A stretch of DNA of 64,000 nt from Ruminococcus sp. GTDB lineage: Bacteria > Bacillota > Clostridia > Oscillospirales > Ruminococcaceae. The translations under genes and the position numbers were made by a program. Shown here one piece after another: positions 35,884 through 43,443 of this stretch (position 1 is its first letter; each line of letters starts with the position of its first letter). The notes below the pieces were generated by a model that saw only the letters and a program-made list of their open reading frames with translations, was not told the DNA's origin and made no database searches. The stretch covers positions 1 to 64,000 of the forward strand of contig JAFVCV010000026.1 of assembly GCA_017478965.1 (NCBI GenBank). The letters are read 5' to 3'.

Positions 35884-37029
35884 ATGGCCAATCAAATAAA
35901 CGGCGGGCAGGACCTCTGGTCCGCCCCTGCGGAAATGATAATGGGCGCCATAGCCCGGAATATTGACGGCAGCCGTAAAGAAGGCACCGTAGTCTTCTAT
36001 GACAGCCTGGACGTCGAGGTAAGTCTCGGCAGGGCGGACGTTCGCCAGGAAGGGTCTGTATTGCATGGGGAAGCTGTGGTGATGATAAGGTGTACAAGAT
36101 ACGGCCTTACTGAGATCGAGCGTGCAGAGGCCGCTGGCAGCAGACAGGAATTGATCTGCTTTATCATCGCAGATATATTGACAACAGCAGTCAGAGCCAT
36201 GATCGACGGACTGAGAGACAGGCTTGTGCCCAGGCTCAGAAACAGCTTTGACGGCTCAGAACATATCTATTGCTGTTCAGAGAGGTCCCATATACTGAGG
36301 TTTGGACAGGAAACATCTCAAAAGATAGATCTTATGCAGATACTAGGGGATGATCTGTGCGGTTTCTTAGGTCATGAGAAATACAATTGGGTCAGGCTGG
36401 AGACTGTGATGACTGAGGGGAGGATAAGTTCACAGGTCTGGGTGAACGGTTCGCCCTATGTTGAGCTGAGCGATGTGCTCAATGACCGGCTCAGGCCCCT
36501 GAGTCAGAAGGGTACGGTCCTCAGAGCGGTGCAATATGAGCTGTTTGAGCAGAGCGAAAGCACTTATGCCGAGCCAAAGTATACCGACGAGCAGCTGAGA
36601 GTACTGTGTGACAAGGCTATCCACATCATGGGGAAGATAGATTCTTCCGCCGCAAAGCTCAGGGCAGAGCAGGAGATTAGGGAACTGTGCCATGACGACG
36701 ATCTGGCCTTTGAACTTTTCTCTTTCATACCCGAAGCCTTTGCCGAGGCTGCGATTAATATGAACGTCAGCAATCGGGTAATAATAAGAGGCGGCAGTAA
36801 AAGATATGAGGTATATACCTCACAGCTGCGCACCTGGAAGATGATATTCCTTGTGACTCTTGGTATTTTAGGCGATGAAAGACCCGGAGAAAGCTTTTAC
36901 CGTGGGATACTGTATTCCTCCGCCAGGTACTACGCATTCACGCAGCTCGCAGACGCCGGAAAGGATAAGAACACTCGCTTAAAGCCCTTGCTCTGCGATG
37001 CGCATGAGGGCTATAGGATATGCAATTAG
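35884..37029 (+). CDS. Unrecognised 381-aa protein inside the his operon
   Basis: I do not recognise this protein. It appears cytosolic: no signal peptide and no clear membrane segment. The N-terminal half (~1-225) looks mixed alpha/beta, with strands around VVFYDSLDVEVSLG, GEAVVMIRCTRYG and WVRLETVMTEGR. The C-terminal half is mostly helical, with EFSESTYAEPKYTDEQ-like acidic helices and a LAFELFSFIPEAFAEAAIN helix, then VIIRGGSKRYEVYTSQLRTW. CAGGAGGGCG precedes ATG 35884, 27 bases after hisD. It overlaps the next gene by 10 bases. Its place between hisD and hisB is where hisC is often found, but it is not an aminotransferase. Confidence 0.6.
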   Translation: MANQINGGQDLWSAPAEMIMGAIARNIDGSRKEGTVVFYDSLDVEVSLGRADVRQEGSVLHGEAVVMIRCTRYGLTEIERAEAAGSRQELICFIIADILTTAVRAMIDGLRDRLVPRLRNSFDGSEHIYCCSERSHILRFGQETSQKIDLMQILGDDLCGFLGHEKYNWVRLETVMTEGRISSQVWVNGSPYVELSDVLNDRLRPLSQKGTVLRAVQYELFEQSESTYAEPKYTDEQLRVLCDKAIHIMGKIDSSAAKLRAEQEIRELCHDDDLAFELFSFIPEAFAEAAINMNVSNRVIIRGGSKRYEVYTSQLRTWKMIFLVTLGILGDERPGESFYRGILYSSARYYAFTQLADAGKDKNTRLKPLLCDAHEGYRICN

Positions 37030-37472
37030 TCAGGGGTTATGATCTGAAAACTGCAATACTTACCATAGACGATATTGCATCGGAAAACACCCCTGCGATA
37101 GTTGATCACCTCAACGAGAAGGGGATACAGGCAATTATGTTTGCCTGGGGCGAAAGGACCGAGCGGTATTTTGATAATGCTCTTTATGCTATCAGCCACG
37201 GCATGATAGCGGGCAACCACAGCTATTCACACCCTTTTTTCTCAAAGCTCACTTTTGAAGAGTGCAGGGCTGAGATCGAAAGGTGTGAGGAAGTCCTTGA
37301 CAGATTATACGCCAGTGCCGGGGAGGAGCGGAGGTACAGACCGTTTCGCTTTCCCTACGGTGACAAAGGCGGAGCGAATAAGGCTGCTTTGCAGATGTAT
37401 CTGCAAGAGCGGGGCTTTGATAAGCTGGACGATACGCTGATCTGTTACAGGAACACTTATGATAATAGGTAG
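37020..37472 (+). CDS. Polysaccharide deacetylase (NodB-like), probably truncated
   Basis: 150 aa. It has the first NodB motifs: LTIDDIASENTP (metal-binding Asp pair), GNHSYSHP (H-x3-H metal ligands) and FRFPYGDKGG (catalytic Arg region). The reading frame stops at FDKLDDTLICYRNTYDNR, where homologues normally continue for several tens of residues including a W.FDF segment and the final His-containing motif. It has no signal peptide, so it would act inside the cell or be inactive. It overlaps the upstream unknown gene by 10 bases, and hisB starts 25 bases after its stop. It could be a decaying gene. Confidence 0.7.
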   Translation: MQLVRGYDLKTAILTIDDIASENTPAIVDHLNEKGIQAIMFAWGERTERYFDNALYAISHGMIAGNHSYSHPFFSKLTFEECRAEIERCEEVLDRLYASAGEERRYRPFRFPYGDKGGANKAALQMYLQERGFDKLDDTLICYRNTYDNR

Positions 37473-37497
37473 TAAAATAATGACCGAGGTGGTAATA

Positions 37498-38076
37498 ATG
37501 AGAACTGCTGAGATAAACAGAAAGACCAAAGAGACTGACATATCTGTAAAACTGGACCTTGACGGCAGCGGCAAGGTCGATGTAGATACCGGTATCGGTT
37601 TCTTTGACCATATGCTGACTGCCTTTGGCGTACACAGCGGCATCGACCTGAGCGTAAAGTGCAAGGGTGATCTCTATGTGGACGGTCATCATTCGGTCGA
37701 GGATACGGGCATCTGCATCGGAAAGGCCTTCGCTGAAGCTCTTGGCGATAAGGGAGGCATAGCCAGATACGGTTCTGCCTATGTCCCAATGGACGAATCC
37801 CTGGCGTTCTGCTCACTTGATATAAGCGGCAGACCGTTCCTAGTCTTCAATGCGGAGTTCCACGACGACAGGATAGGCAATTTCGATACTTGCCTTGCAG
37901 AGGAGTTTTTCAGGGCCTTTGCATTCAATTCCGGCATTACTCTCCATATCAGAGAGGAATACGGCAAGAACGATCATCATATCTGCGAGGCCATCTTCAA
38001 GGCCGTTGCCCACGCTCTGAAGGACGCAGTTACTCTGACCGGCAAGGGCGTACTTTCCACTAAAGGAGTGCTTTAA
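37498..38076 (+). CDS. hisB: Imidazoleglycerol-phosphate dehydratase
   Basis: 192 aa monofunctional HisB (no phosphatase domain), sixth step of histidine synthesis. Marks: RTAEINRKTKET, GFFDHMLTAFGVHSG, GDLYVDGHHSVEDTGICIG (Mn-binding HHxxED) and YGKNDHHICEAIFKA near the C-terminus (second HHxxE). ATG 37498 has GAGGTGG just upstream; the frame extends back to 37459 without an SD. Its stop TAA is immediately followed by the hisH ATG. Confidence 0.96.
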   Translation: MRTAEINRKTKETDISVKLDLDGSGKVDVDTGIGFFDHMLTAFGVHSGIDLSVKCKGDLYVDGHHSVEDTGICIGKAFAEALGDKGGIARYGSAYVPMDESLAFCSLDISGRPFLVFNAEFHDDRIGNFDTCLAEEFFRAFAFNSGITLHIREEYGKNDHHICEAIFKAVAHALKDAVTLTGKGVLSTKGVL

Positions 38077-38682
38077 ATGATAGCTGTCATCGACTACGGC
38101 GCAGGTAATATTTTTTCGGTAAAAAACGCTCTTGACCACCTGGGCTTTGAAAGCAGGCTCACCGATAAGGCGGAGGACCTGAGGAGCGCTGATGCGCTGA
38201 TACTGCCCGGTGTGGGTGCCTTTCCATGGGCTATGAATATGTTAAAGCTCAGCGGCCTGGTGGAGGTGATAAAGCAGGAAGCTGCCCGGAAACCGTTTTT
38301 AGGCATCTGTCTCGGTATGCAGCTGCTTTTTGAGAAAAGTTATGAGTTTGAGGAGTGTAAGGGCCTGGGGCTTGTAGACGGTTATGTGGACAAGATAAAC
38401 GAGCCGGGGCTGGTGATACCGCATATGGGCTGGAACAAGCTGGAGTACAATCACCCGTGTCCGCTGTTTGACGGACTGGGCAGTGAAGAGTATGTTTATT
38501 TTGTCCATAGCTATAAAGCTTTCTGTGGCGACGGTGCATTGATGGCTTACTGCCAGTACGGCTCAAAGGTCCCCGCAGTGGTCGGCAACGGCAAAAATGT
38601 CTTCGGCTGTCAGTTCCACCCGGAAAAGAGCGGAGAGACCGGGCTGAAAATACTCAGCAATTTCGCAGGGCTTATAAAATGA
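38077..38682 (+). CDS. hisH: Imidazole glycerol phosphate synthase, glutaminase subunit
   Basis: 201 aa class I glutamine amidotransferase feeding ammonia to HisF. Catalytic Cys is in FLGICLGMQLLFE and the His/Glu pair in FGCQFHPEKSGETG. The opening IAVIDYGAGNIFSV is typical of HisH. AAAGGAG from the end of hisB is the SD. hisA, which often lies between hisH and hisF, is absent here. Confidence 0.96.
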   Translation: MIAVIDYGAGNIFSVKNALDHLGFESRLTDKAEDLRSADALILPGVGAFPWAMNMLKLSGLVEVIKQEAARKPFLGICLGMQLLFEKSYEFEECKGLGLVDGYVDKINEPGLVIPHMGWNKLEYNHPCPLFDGLGSEEYVYFVHSYKAFCGDGALMAYCQYGSKVPAVVGNGKNVFGCQFHPEKSGETGLKILSNFAGLIK

Positions 38683-38712
38683 GCCGGAAAATGAGAATTC
38701 TGGAGGACGATC

Positions 38713-39477
38713 ATGCTTGCTAAAAGGATAATCCCCTGTCTTGACGTCAGGGACGGCAAAGTAGTCAAGGGCGTGAATTTCGAGGGTATAAAGGAAGTAG
38801 GCGACCCGGTGGAATGTGCTGCCGAGTATGATAAGCAGGGCGCCGATGAGATAGTTTTTTATGACATAACCGCTTCCCATGAGGGCAGGGGAGTCATGCT
38901 GGATGTGGTGAGAGAGACCGCTAAGAGGGTATTTGTGCCTCTGACAGTTGGCGGCGGCATCAAGACCGTGGACGATATAAGGGAGACTCTGAGGGCCGGG
39001 GCCGATAAGGTCAGCGTCAATTCACAGGCCGTACAGAACCCGTCGCTTATCAGGGAGGGTGCTGATATCTTCGGCAGTCAGTGTATCTGTGTCGGCGTCG
39101 ATGCGAAGGCTATCGGTCCTGATAAATGGACAGTATTTATCAACGGCGGCAGGATAGATATGAAACTTGACCTGATCGACTGGGTAAAAAAGTGCGAACA
39201 GCTTGGCGCCGGGGAGATCTGTCTCAATTCCATTGACACCGACGGCGTAAGGGGCGGTTTTGACCTTCCTATGCTCAAAGCTGTGGTAGACGCTGTGAAG
39301 ATCCCGGTTATAGCCTCCGGCGGCGCCGGTAAGCTGGGGGATTTTGCAGAGGCCTTTTTAAAAACTGACTGTTCGGCTGCGCTTGCCGCAAGCCTGTTCC
39401 ATTTCAGAGAGCTTACAGTTTCTCAGGTCAAGGAGGACTGCAAGAGCAAGGGGATAATCGTGAGGCAGTGCCGATAA
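38713..39477 (+). CDS. hisF: Imidazole glycerol phosphate synthase, cyclase subunit
   Basis: 254 aa TIM barrel. Marks: [24 protein letters not shown] (catalytic Asp in CLDV), then [23 protein letters not shown], the second catalytic Asp in [12 protein letters not shown] and [14 protein letters not shown]. It works with HisH to make IGP and AICAR. CTGGAGGACG precedes ATG 38713. A 193-base spacer without a convincing gene follows. Confidence 0.97.
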   Translation: MLAKRIIPCLDVRDGKVVKGVNFEGIKEVGDPVECAAEYDKQGADEIVFYDITASHEGRGVMLDVVRETAKRVFVPLTVGGGIKTVDDIRETLRAGADKVSVNSQAVQNPSLIREGADIFGSQCICVGVDAKAIGPDKWTVFINGGRIDMKLDLIDWVKKCEQLGAGEICLNSIDTDGVRGGFDLPMLKAVVDAVKIPVIASGGAGKLGDFAEAFLKTDCSAALAASLFHFRELTVSQVKEDCKSKGIIVRQCR

Positions 39478-39674
39478 TTGTGATAAATAACGATCTCGAG
39501 AGCGCAGCAGCTATGAAAGAGACCGTCGCCAGGTCCTGGCAGCACAGAGTGAGCAGCCGGATCCCCCAGAAGGGCAAGAAAGCGCAGGGACACCGGCGGC
39601 CAATGGAATTGGGGAGACGAGGAGCAGTTCGGGGCAGCATAAAGGTCTCCAAAGCACAGAGGAGAAGAATATGA
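39468..39674 (+). CDS. Doubtful 68-codon frame in the hisF-hisI spacer
   Basis: An open frame with GTG at 39468 runs through the whole spacer and overlaps hisF by 10 bases and hisI by 4. The product would be very basic ([25 protein letters not shown]), resembles nothing I know, and its start has no well-placed SD. It may be non-coding or a relic. The spacer is otherwise notable only for being purine-rich and stop-free. Confidence 0.2.
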   Translation: MPIIVINNDLESAAAMKETVARSWQHRVSSRIPQKGKKAQGHRRPMELGRRGAVRGSIKVSKAQRRRI

Positions 39675-40024
39675 GCAAAATTAAGATCAATATAAACGAC
39701 CTGGATAGATTTTTTGTCAAAAGCGAGCTTATCCCGGCTATATGCTACGAGGTCAATACAAAGACCGTACTGATGCTTGCATATATGAATAAAGAGAGCC
39801 TTAAACGCACTCTGGAGACGGGCTATACCTGGTTCTGGAGCAGGTCGAGGCAGGAGTACTGGAACAAGGGCGCTACCAGCGGTCATTTGCAGAAGGTCAT
39901 CTCGATCTACGGCGACTGCGATGACGATACGCTGCTTGTAAACGTTGAGCAGACCGGAGCGGCCTGCCATACCGGGTCATACAGCTGTTTTTTCAACGAG
40001 ATATATAATGAGGAGGAAGAATAA
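39671..40024 (+). CDS. hisI: Phosphoribosyl-AMP cyclohydrolase
   Basis: 117 aa monofunctional HisI. It hydrolyses PR-AMP in step three of histidine synthesis. Marks: [39 protein letters not shown], and metal-binding cysteines in [12 protein letters not shown] and [21 protein letters not shown] precedes ATG 39671. The hisE ATG is one base past the hisI stop (TAAATG). Confidence 0.95.
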   Translation: MSKIKININDLDRFFVKSELIPAICYEVNTKTVLMLAYMNKESLKRTLETGYTWFWSRSRQEYWNKGATSGHLQKVISIYGDCDDDTLLVNVEQTGAACHTGSYSCFFNEIYNEEEE

Positions 40025-40362
40025 ATGACGGTGTATGAAGAGATATTTGCGGTCCTTAAAGCCCGTAAGGAGCAGTTCGACAAGGGCGAGGCTCCGGAGA
40101 AGAGCTATACCTGTTATCTTTATCAGCAGGGTGTTGACAAGATATGCAAGAAAGTAGGAGAAGAGGCCGCCGAAACTATAATCGCCGCCAAGAACGGCGA
40201 CAATGACGAGCTGAAAAACGAGATAACGATCTGCTATACCACGTTATGGTCCTTGCAGTCAATCAGGGCCTTGACTGGTCTGACGTTGAGAAGGTCCTTG
40301 ATGAGAGGAACGAGAAGATAGGGAACCTCAAACAGTTCAAGACAGTGGATAAGAATACTTGA
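40025..40362 (+). pseudogene. hisE: Phosphoribosyl-ATP pyrophosphohydrolase with a frameshift
   Basis: The first ~67 codons read as normal HisE ([32 protein letters not shown]). Homology then continues in the -1 frame from 40228 as [19 protein letters not shown] to a TGA at 40362. One base is missing near 40226-40227 relative to homologues (ata-ac-gat). The uninterrupted frame ends at 40321 with an unrelated arginine-rich tail. GAAAAAC at 40213-40219 lies just before the break and could allow -1 slippage, which would restore a full-length protein. Sequencing error, decay or recoding are all possible. Confidence 0.85.
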
Positions 40363-40369
40363 TATAATG

Positions 40370-40400
40370 AAAGCTCTCTTTTTTGAGAGCTTTTATTTTT
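40370..40400 (+). terminator. Terminator of the his operon
   Basis: Stem AAAGCTCTC (40370-40378) pairs with GAGAGCTTT (40385-40393), followed by TATTTTT. Confidence 0.9.
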
Positions 40401-40601
40401 GGGATACCGTCTGGAACTATTTTAAGCTAAAGGCTTTAAAATGATCCGTTTGATCTTCTCAGACGAAATATTTTGTTTTGTCTGCACAAATTTTTCTTCC
40501 TCTGAATATGATGTAGAGAAGAAAGGTAAAAAACTTCCGGCGTTGTCATGACCGTTCGGTCGGCACGGCAAGGCCAAATCTATCTACAGGAGGAAAAAAC
40601 T

Positions 40602-41357
40602 ATGAGTGAAAACACCATCAGGCCCGGCAATAATTTCAAAGACGCCATCTGCATAGACGCCATGAGGGTCTATGATTCATGCAGCTCCCAGGACTGCCTG
40701 GAAGACCTGGCTTTTACATTTGACGCAGACGTTCAGGAACTTATCGACCAGGCCGCCTACATCAAGACCCAGTCCATAGACGTTACGGATGTGAACTTCT
40801 CCATTTCTCCGGTGGCCTTCAACCAGGGCTTTTATTCGGTAGACTGCACCTATAATTTCAGGGCGCAGACAGAGATCTTCGACGGAGAGAATACGCCGCC
40901 TACAGTGGGCTACGGCAGGGCATCTTTTACAAAGAAGGTCATTCTTTACGGCAGCGACGGCGGCACCATGCGCTTTGTCTCTGACGGAAGTACACCCGTA
41001 TTGGAGTCACCGACCACTGGCTGCGGCTGCTGCAATGCTCCCTGCACTCTGCCTACAGCGACTCTGTCTCTTGTACAGCCCATGTGTCTTGACACCAAGC
41101 TGGTCACTGACGATGCAGGCACCAACAGCGTTCTCATCACCGTGGGTATTTTCGCAATAATTTCCCTGTCAAGGCCCGTTCCGCTGATGGTCCCTGTCTA
41201 TGACTACTGTGTTCCCGGCAAGGAATGCACTTCCAGCAGCGGCAGTCCCTGCGAGATGTTTGAGAAGATAGACTTTCCAACCAACGAGTTCTTCCCCAGA
41301 GGACTTGAGGACAACTGCGCCCGTATTTCATCAGACGATAACGGACAAAATCAGTGA
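40602..41357 (+). CDS. Conserved Clostridial protein of unknown function with a Cys cluster
   Basis: 251 aa from ATG 40602, behind ACAGGAGG; the frame extends upstream to 40548 without an SD. I recognise a pattern seen in Clostridia: DAICIDAMRVYDSCSSQDCLEDL near the N-terminus, the SPVAFNQGFYSVDCTY region and VILYGSDGG, then a CGCCNAPC cysteine cluster near residues 140-150. It is beta-rich, with no signal peptide. A spore-associated role has been suggested by distribution in spore formers, but I cannot support that from sequence alone. It is a single gene between two terminators, with 240 bases of untranslated upstream sequence. Confidence 0.7.
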   Translation: MSENTIRPGNNFKDAICIDAMRVYDSCSSQDCLEDLAFTFDADVQELIDQAAYIKTQSIDVTDVNFSISPVAFNQGFYSVDCTYNFRAQTEIFDGENTPPTVGYGRASFTKKVILYGSDGGTMRFVSDGSTPVLESPTTGCGCCNAPCTLPTATLSLVQPMCLDTKLVTDDAGTNSVLITVGIFAIISLSRPVPLMVPVYDYCVPGKECTSSSGSPCEMFEKIDFPTNEFFPRGLEDNCARISSDDNGQNQ

Positions 41358-41364
41358 AGAGCCG

Positions 41365-41394
41365 AAAGCTCCCGGTCCTCCGGGAGCTTTTTTG
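41365..41394 (+). terminator. Terminator after the Cys-cluster protein gene
   Basis: An 11-bp stem AAAGCTCCCGG (41365-41375) / CCGGGAGCTTT (41380-41390) with a 4-base loop and a TTT tail. Confidence 0.92.
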
Positions 41395-41479
41395 TTAAGG
41401 CCGATACCTTATTTTGTGGCCGTCATTAGTATAAATTTACACAAAAGCCGTAAATGACTGTTCGTTCATATATTTATTA

Positions 41480-41508
41480 TTGACAAATCTGGGAAAAAGT
41501 TATATAAT
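41480..41508 (+). promoter_or_regulatory. Sigma-A promoter of miaB-ylbF-mutS-mutL-miaA
   Basis: Consensus -35 TTGACA (41480-41485), 17-bp spacer, consensus -10 TATAAT (41503-41508). Confidence 0.92.
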
Positions 41509-41560
41509 AAAATAGTATTGGTGTTTTGGATTTTATATCATTTAAGAAATGGGGATACCG

Positions 41561-42973
41561 ATGGCGGAAAACAACAGCATCAACACAGCTTTCTCAGCTG
41601 GAACAGATAAGACCCGGGCCTTGGCCAGCTTACAGAAGTGGACAAAGGAACGTGAGTTAAAGCAGGGTGCAAGACCCCTGGCCTTCGTCCATTCCTATGG
41701 CTGCCAGCAGAATGTCAGCGACGGGGAGAAGATAAAGAATATGCTCAGTTCGGCAGGATATGCCTTCACAGATGAGCCTGAAAAGGCACAGCTCATACTG
41801 CTCAACACCTGCGCTGTCCGTGAGAACGCAGAGGACAGGGTCTTTGGAAATATTGGCGATCTCAAAAAGCTGAAGGAGCAGCGCCGCGACCTTGTTATCG
41901 GCATCTGTGGCTGCATGGCACAGGAGAAGCACGTTGCCGAGAAGATAAAGGAGTCATATAAGCAGGTGGATCTGGTCTTTGGGACCTTTGCCTACGGCGA
42001 GATATATGAAATGCTCTGGAAGGTGATCTCCGAGGGCAGGAGGGTGTTCAATCAGGACGACACCTGCACGGAGATAGACGAGGATATGAAGCAGCTCCGT
42101 GAGGACAAGCTCAGGGCCTTCGTGCCTGTCATGTACGGCTGCAATAATTTCTGCACCTACTGCATAGTTCCGTATGTCAGGGGAAGAGAGCGCAGCAGAA
42201 AGCCCGAGGCCGTCATCAGCGAGGTAAGTGGTCTGGTGGAACAGGGGTATAAGGAGATAACTCTTTTAGGACAGAATGTCAATTCCTATGCCTACGGTTT
42301 CCCGGAGCTGTTAAGAGCCATCAATGAGATCCCCGGCAAGTTCAGGATAAGATTTATGTCCAGCCACCCCAAGGATGCCACGAAGGAGCTGATAGACGCT
42401 ATACTTGAATGTGAAAAGGTCTGCACCCACCTGCACCTGCCGGTCCAGGCAGGCAGCGACAGGATACTCAAAAAGATGAACCGCAGCTATACCGTTGAGA
42501 AGTATATGTCCATAATAGACTACGCCCGTTCAAAACGGCCCGATTTCAGCTTTACTACGGACCTTATAGTAGGTTTCCCCGGGGAAAGCTATGAAGAGTT
42601 CTGTCAGACTAAGGATATAATAAAAAGGGTGGGCTATAACAACATATATTCCTTTGTTTATTCAAGGCGCAGCGGAACTCCCGCCGCCAAGATGGAGGAC
42701 AGTATCAGTGATAAGCAGAAGGGTCTCTGGCTCAGAGAGCTGCTGTTGGAGCAGAGGGAGATAACTTCTGCAAGGTTCGCTAAGTTTCTCGGCAAGGAGA
42801 AGGAGGTCCTTATAGAAGGCCCAGGCAGAACAGGCAGCGACTATCTTACCGGCAAGACCGATGAGAATATCATCGTCGAGGTCAGGGCGGATAAGAAATA
42901 CATAGGACAGTTCACGAGGGTCCGCATTGTGAAAACTATGAACTGGGCCCTGGAGGGCGAGGTAATAGAATGA
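41561..42973 (+). CDS. miaB: tRNA-2-methylthio-N6-dimethylallyladenosine synthase
   Basis: 470 aa radical-SAM methylthiotransferase acting on i6A37 of tRNA, the product of MiaA encoded five genes downstream. The N-terminal cluster domain has SYGCQQN, NTCAVRE and GCMAQE; the radical-SAM triad is CNNFCTYC in YGCNNFCTYCIVPYVRGRE; a TRAM domain follows at the C-terminus. ATG 41561 is preferred (GGGGA five bases upstream); an in-frame ATG at 41549 is nearly as good and adds four residues. It is the first gene of a five-gene operon. Confidence 0.95.
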   Translation: MAENNSINTAFSAGTDKTRALASLQKWTKERELKQGARPLAFVHSYGCQQNVSDGEKIKNMLSSAGYAFTDEPEKAQLILLNTCAVRENAEDRVFGNIGDLKKLKEQRRDLVIGICGCMAQEKHVAEKIKESYKQVDLVFGTFAYGEIYEMLWKVISEGRRVFNQDDTCTEIDEDMKQLREDKLRAFVPVMYGCNNFCTYCIVPYVRGRERSRKPEAVISEVSGLVEQGYKEITLLGQNVNSYAYGFPELLRAINEIPGKFRIRFMSSHPKDATKELIDAILECEKVCTHLHLPVQAGSDRILKKMNRSYTVEKYMSIIDYARSKRPDFSFTTDLIVGFPGESYEEFCQTKDIIKRVGYNNIYSFVYSRRSGTPAAKMEDSISDKQKGLWLRELLLEQREITSARFAKFLGKEKEVLIEGPGRTGSDYLTGKTDENIIVEVRADKKYIGQFTRVRIVKTMNWALEGEVIE

Positions 42974-42989
42974 CCACAGGAGGTATAAG

Positions 42990-43400
42990 ATGAACGTTAT
43001 CGAAATGACCAGAGAGCTGGGTAAGGCTATCCAGCAGGACGAGAGGTATATAAAATTCATGAAGGCGGTGGAGGATAACGACACCGATACAGAGGTGCAG
43101 AACGCAGTAGGGAAGTTCAACCAGAAACGCTCTGAGCTGAGCATGGAGATGCGTCTGCCTGATAAGAATGCAGATAAGATAACCGAGCTGGACCGTGAGA
43201 TACACGAGCTTTATGACGAGATCATGGCAATGCCTAAGATGAAGGCCTTCTATGAGGCCAAGGGCGAGTTCGACGCACTGATGAAGTCGGTGAACTATAT
43301 CCTGCAAATGGCCTCTAACGGCGAGGACCCGGCCACCTGCGACGCAACGCCCCCGGCCAGCTGTTCCGGCAGCTGTGCGACCTGCGGCGGCTGCGGCTGA
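42990..43400 (+). CDS. YlbF/YmcA-family protein with a C-terminal cysteine tail
   Basis: 136 aa helical protein of the YlbF/YmcA (DUF964) family, encoded after miaB as ymcA is in Bacillus. The C-terminus holds five cysteines within ~22 residues, ending SCATCGGCG. In Bacillus the RicA-RicF-RicT complex of these proteins binds Fe-S clusters through C-terminal cysteines and affects mRNA processing, biofilm and sporulation; the tail here fits that. AGGAGG precedes ATG 42990. Which of the two paralogues it matches cannot be decided. Confidence 0.85.
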   Translation: MNVIEMTRELGKAIQQDERYIKFMKAVEDNDTDTEVQNAVGKFNQKRSELSMEMRLPDKNADKITELDREIHELYDEIMAMPKMKAFYEAKGEFDALMKSVNYILQMASNGEDPATCDATPPASCSGSCATCGGCG

Positions 43401-43443
43401 TCCGGGAAGAGAACGGTTTTTCATATAGGAAGGCAGGACGTTT

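Noticed and set aside
40025-40321. HisE as an intact 98-aa protein
   Set aside because: The last 30 residues are unrelated to HisE, while the -1 frame continues the family.
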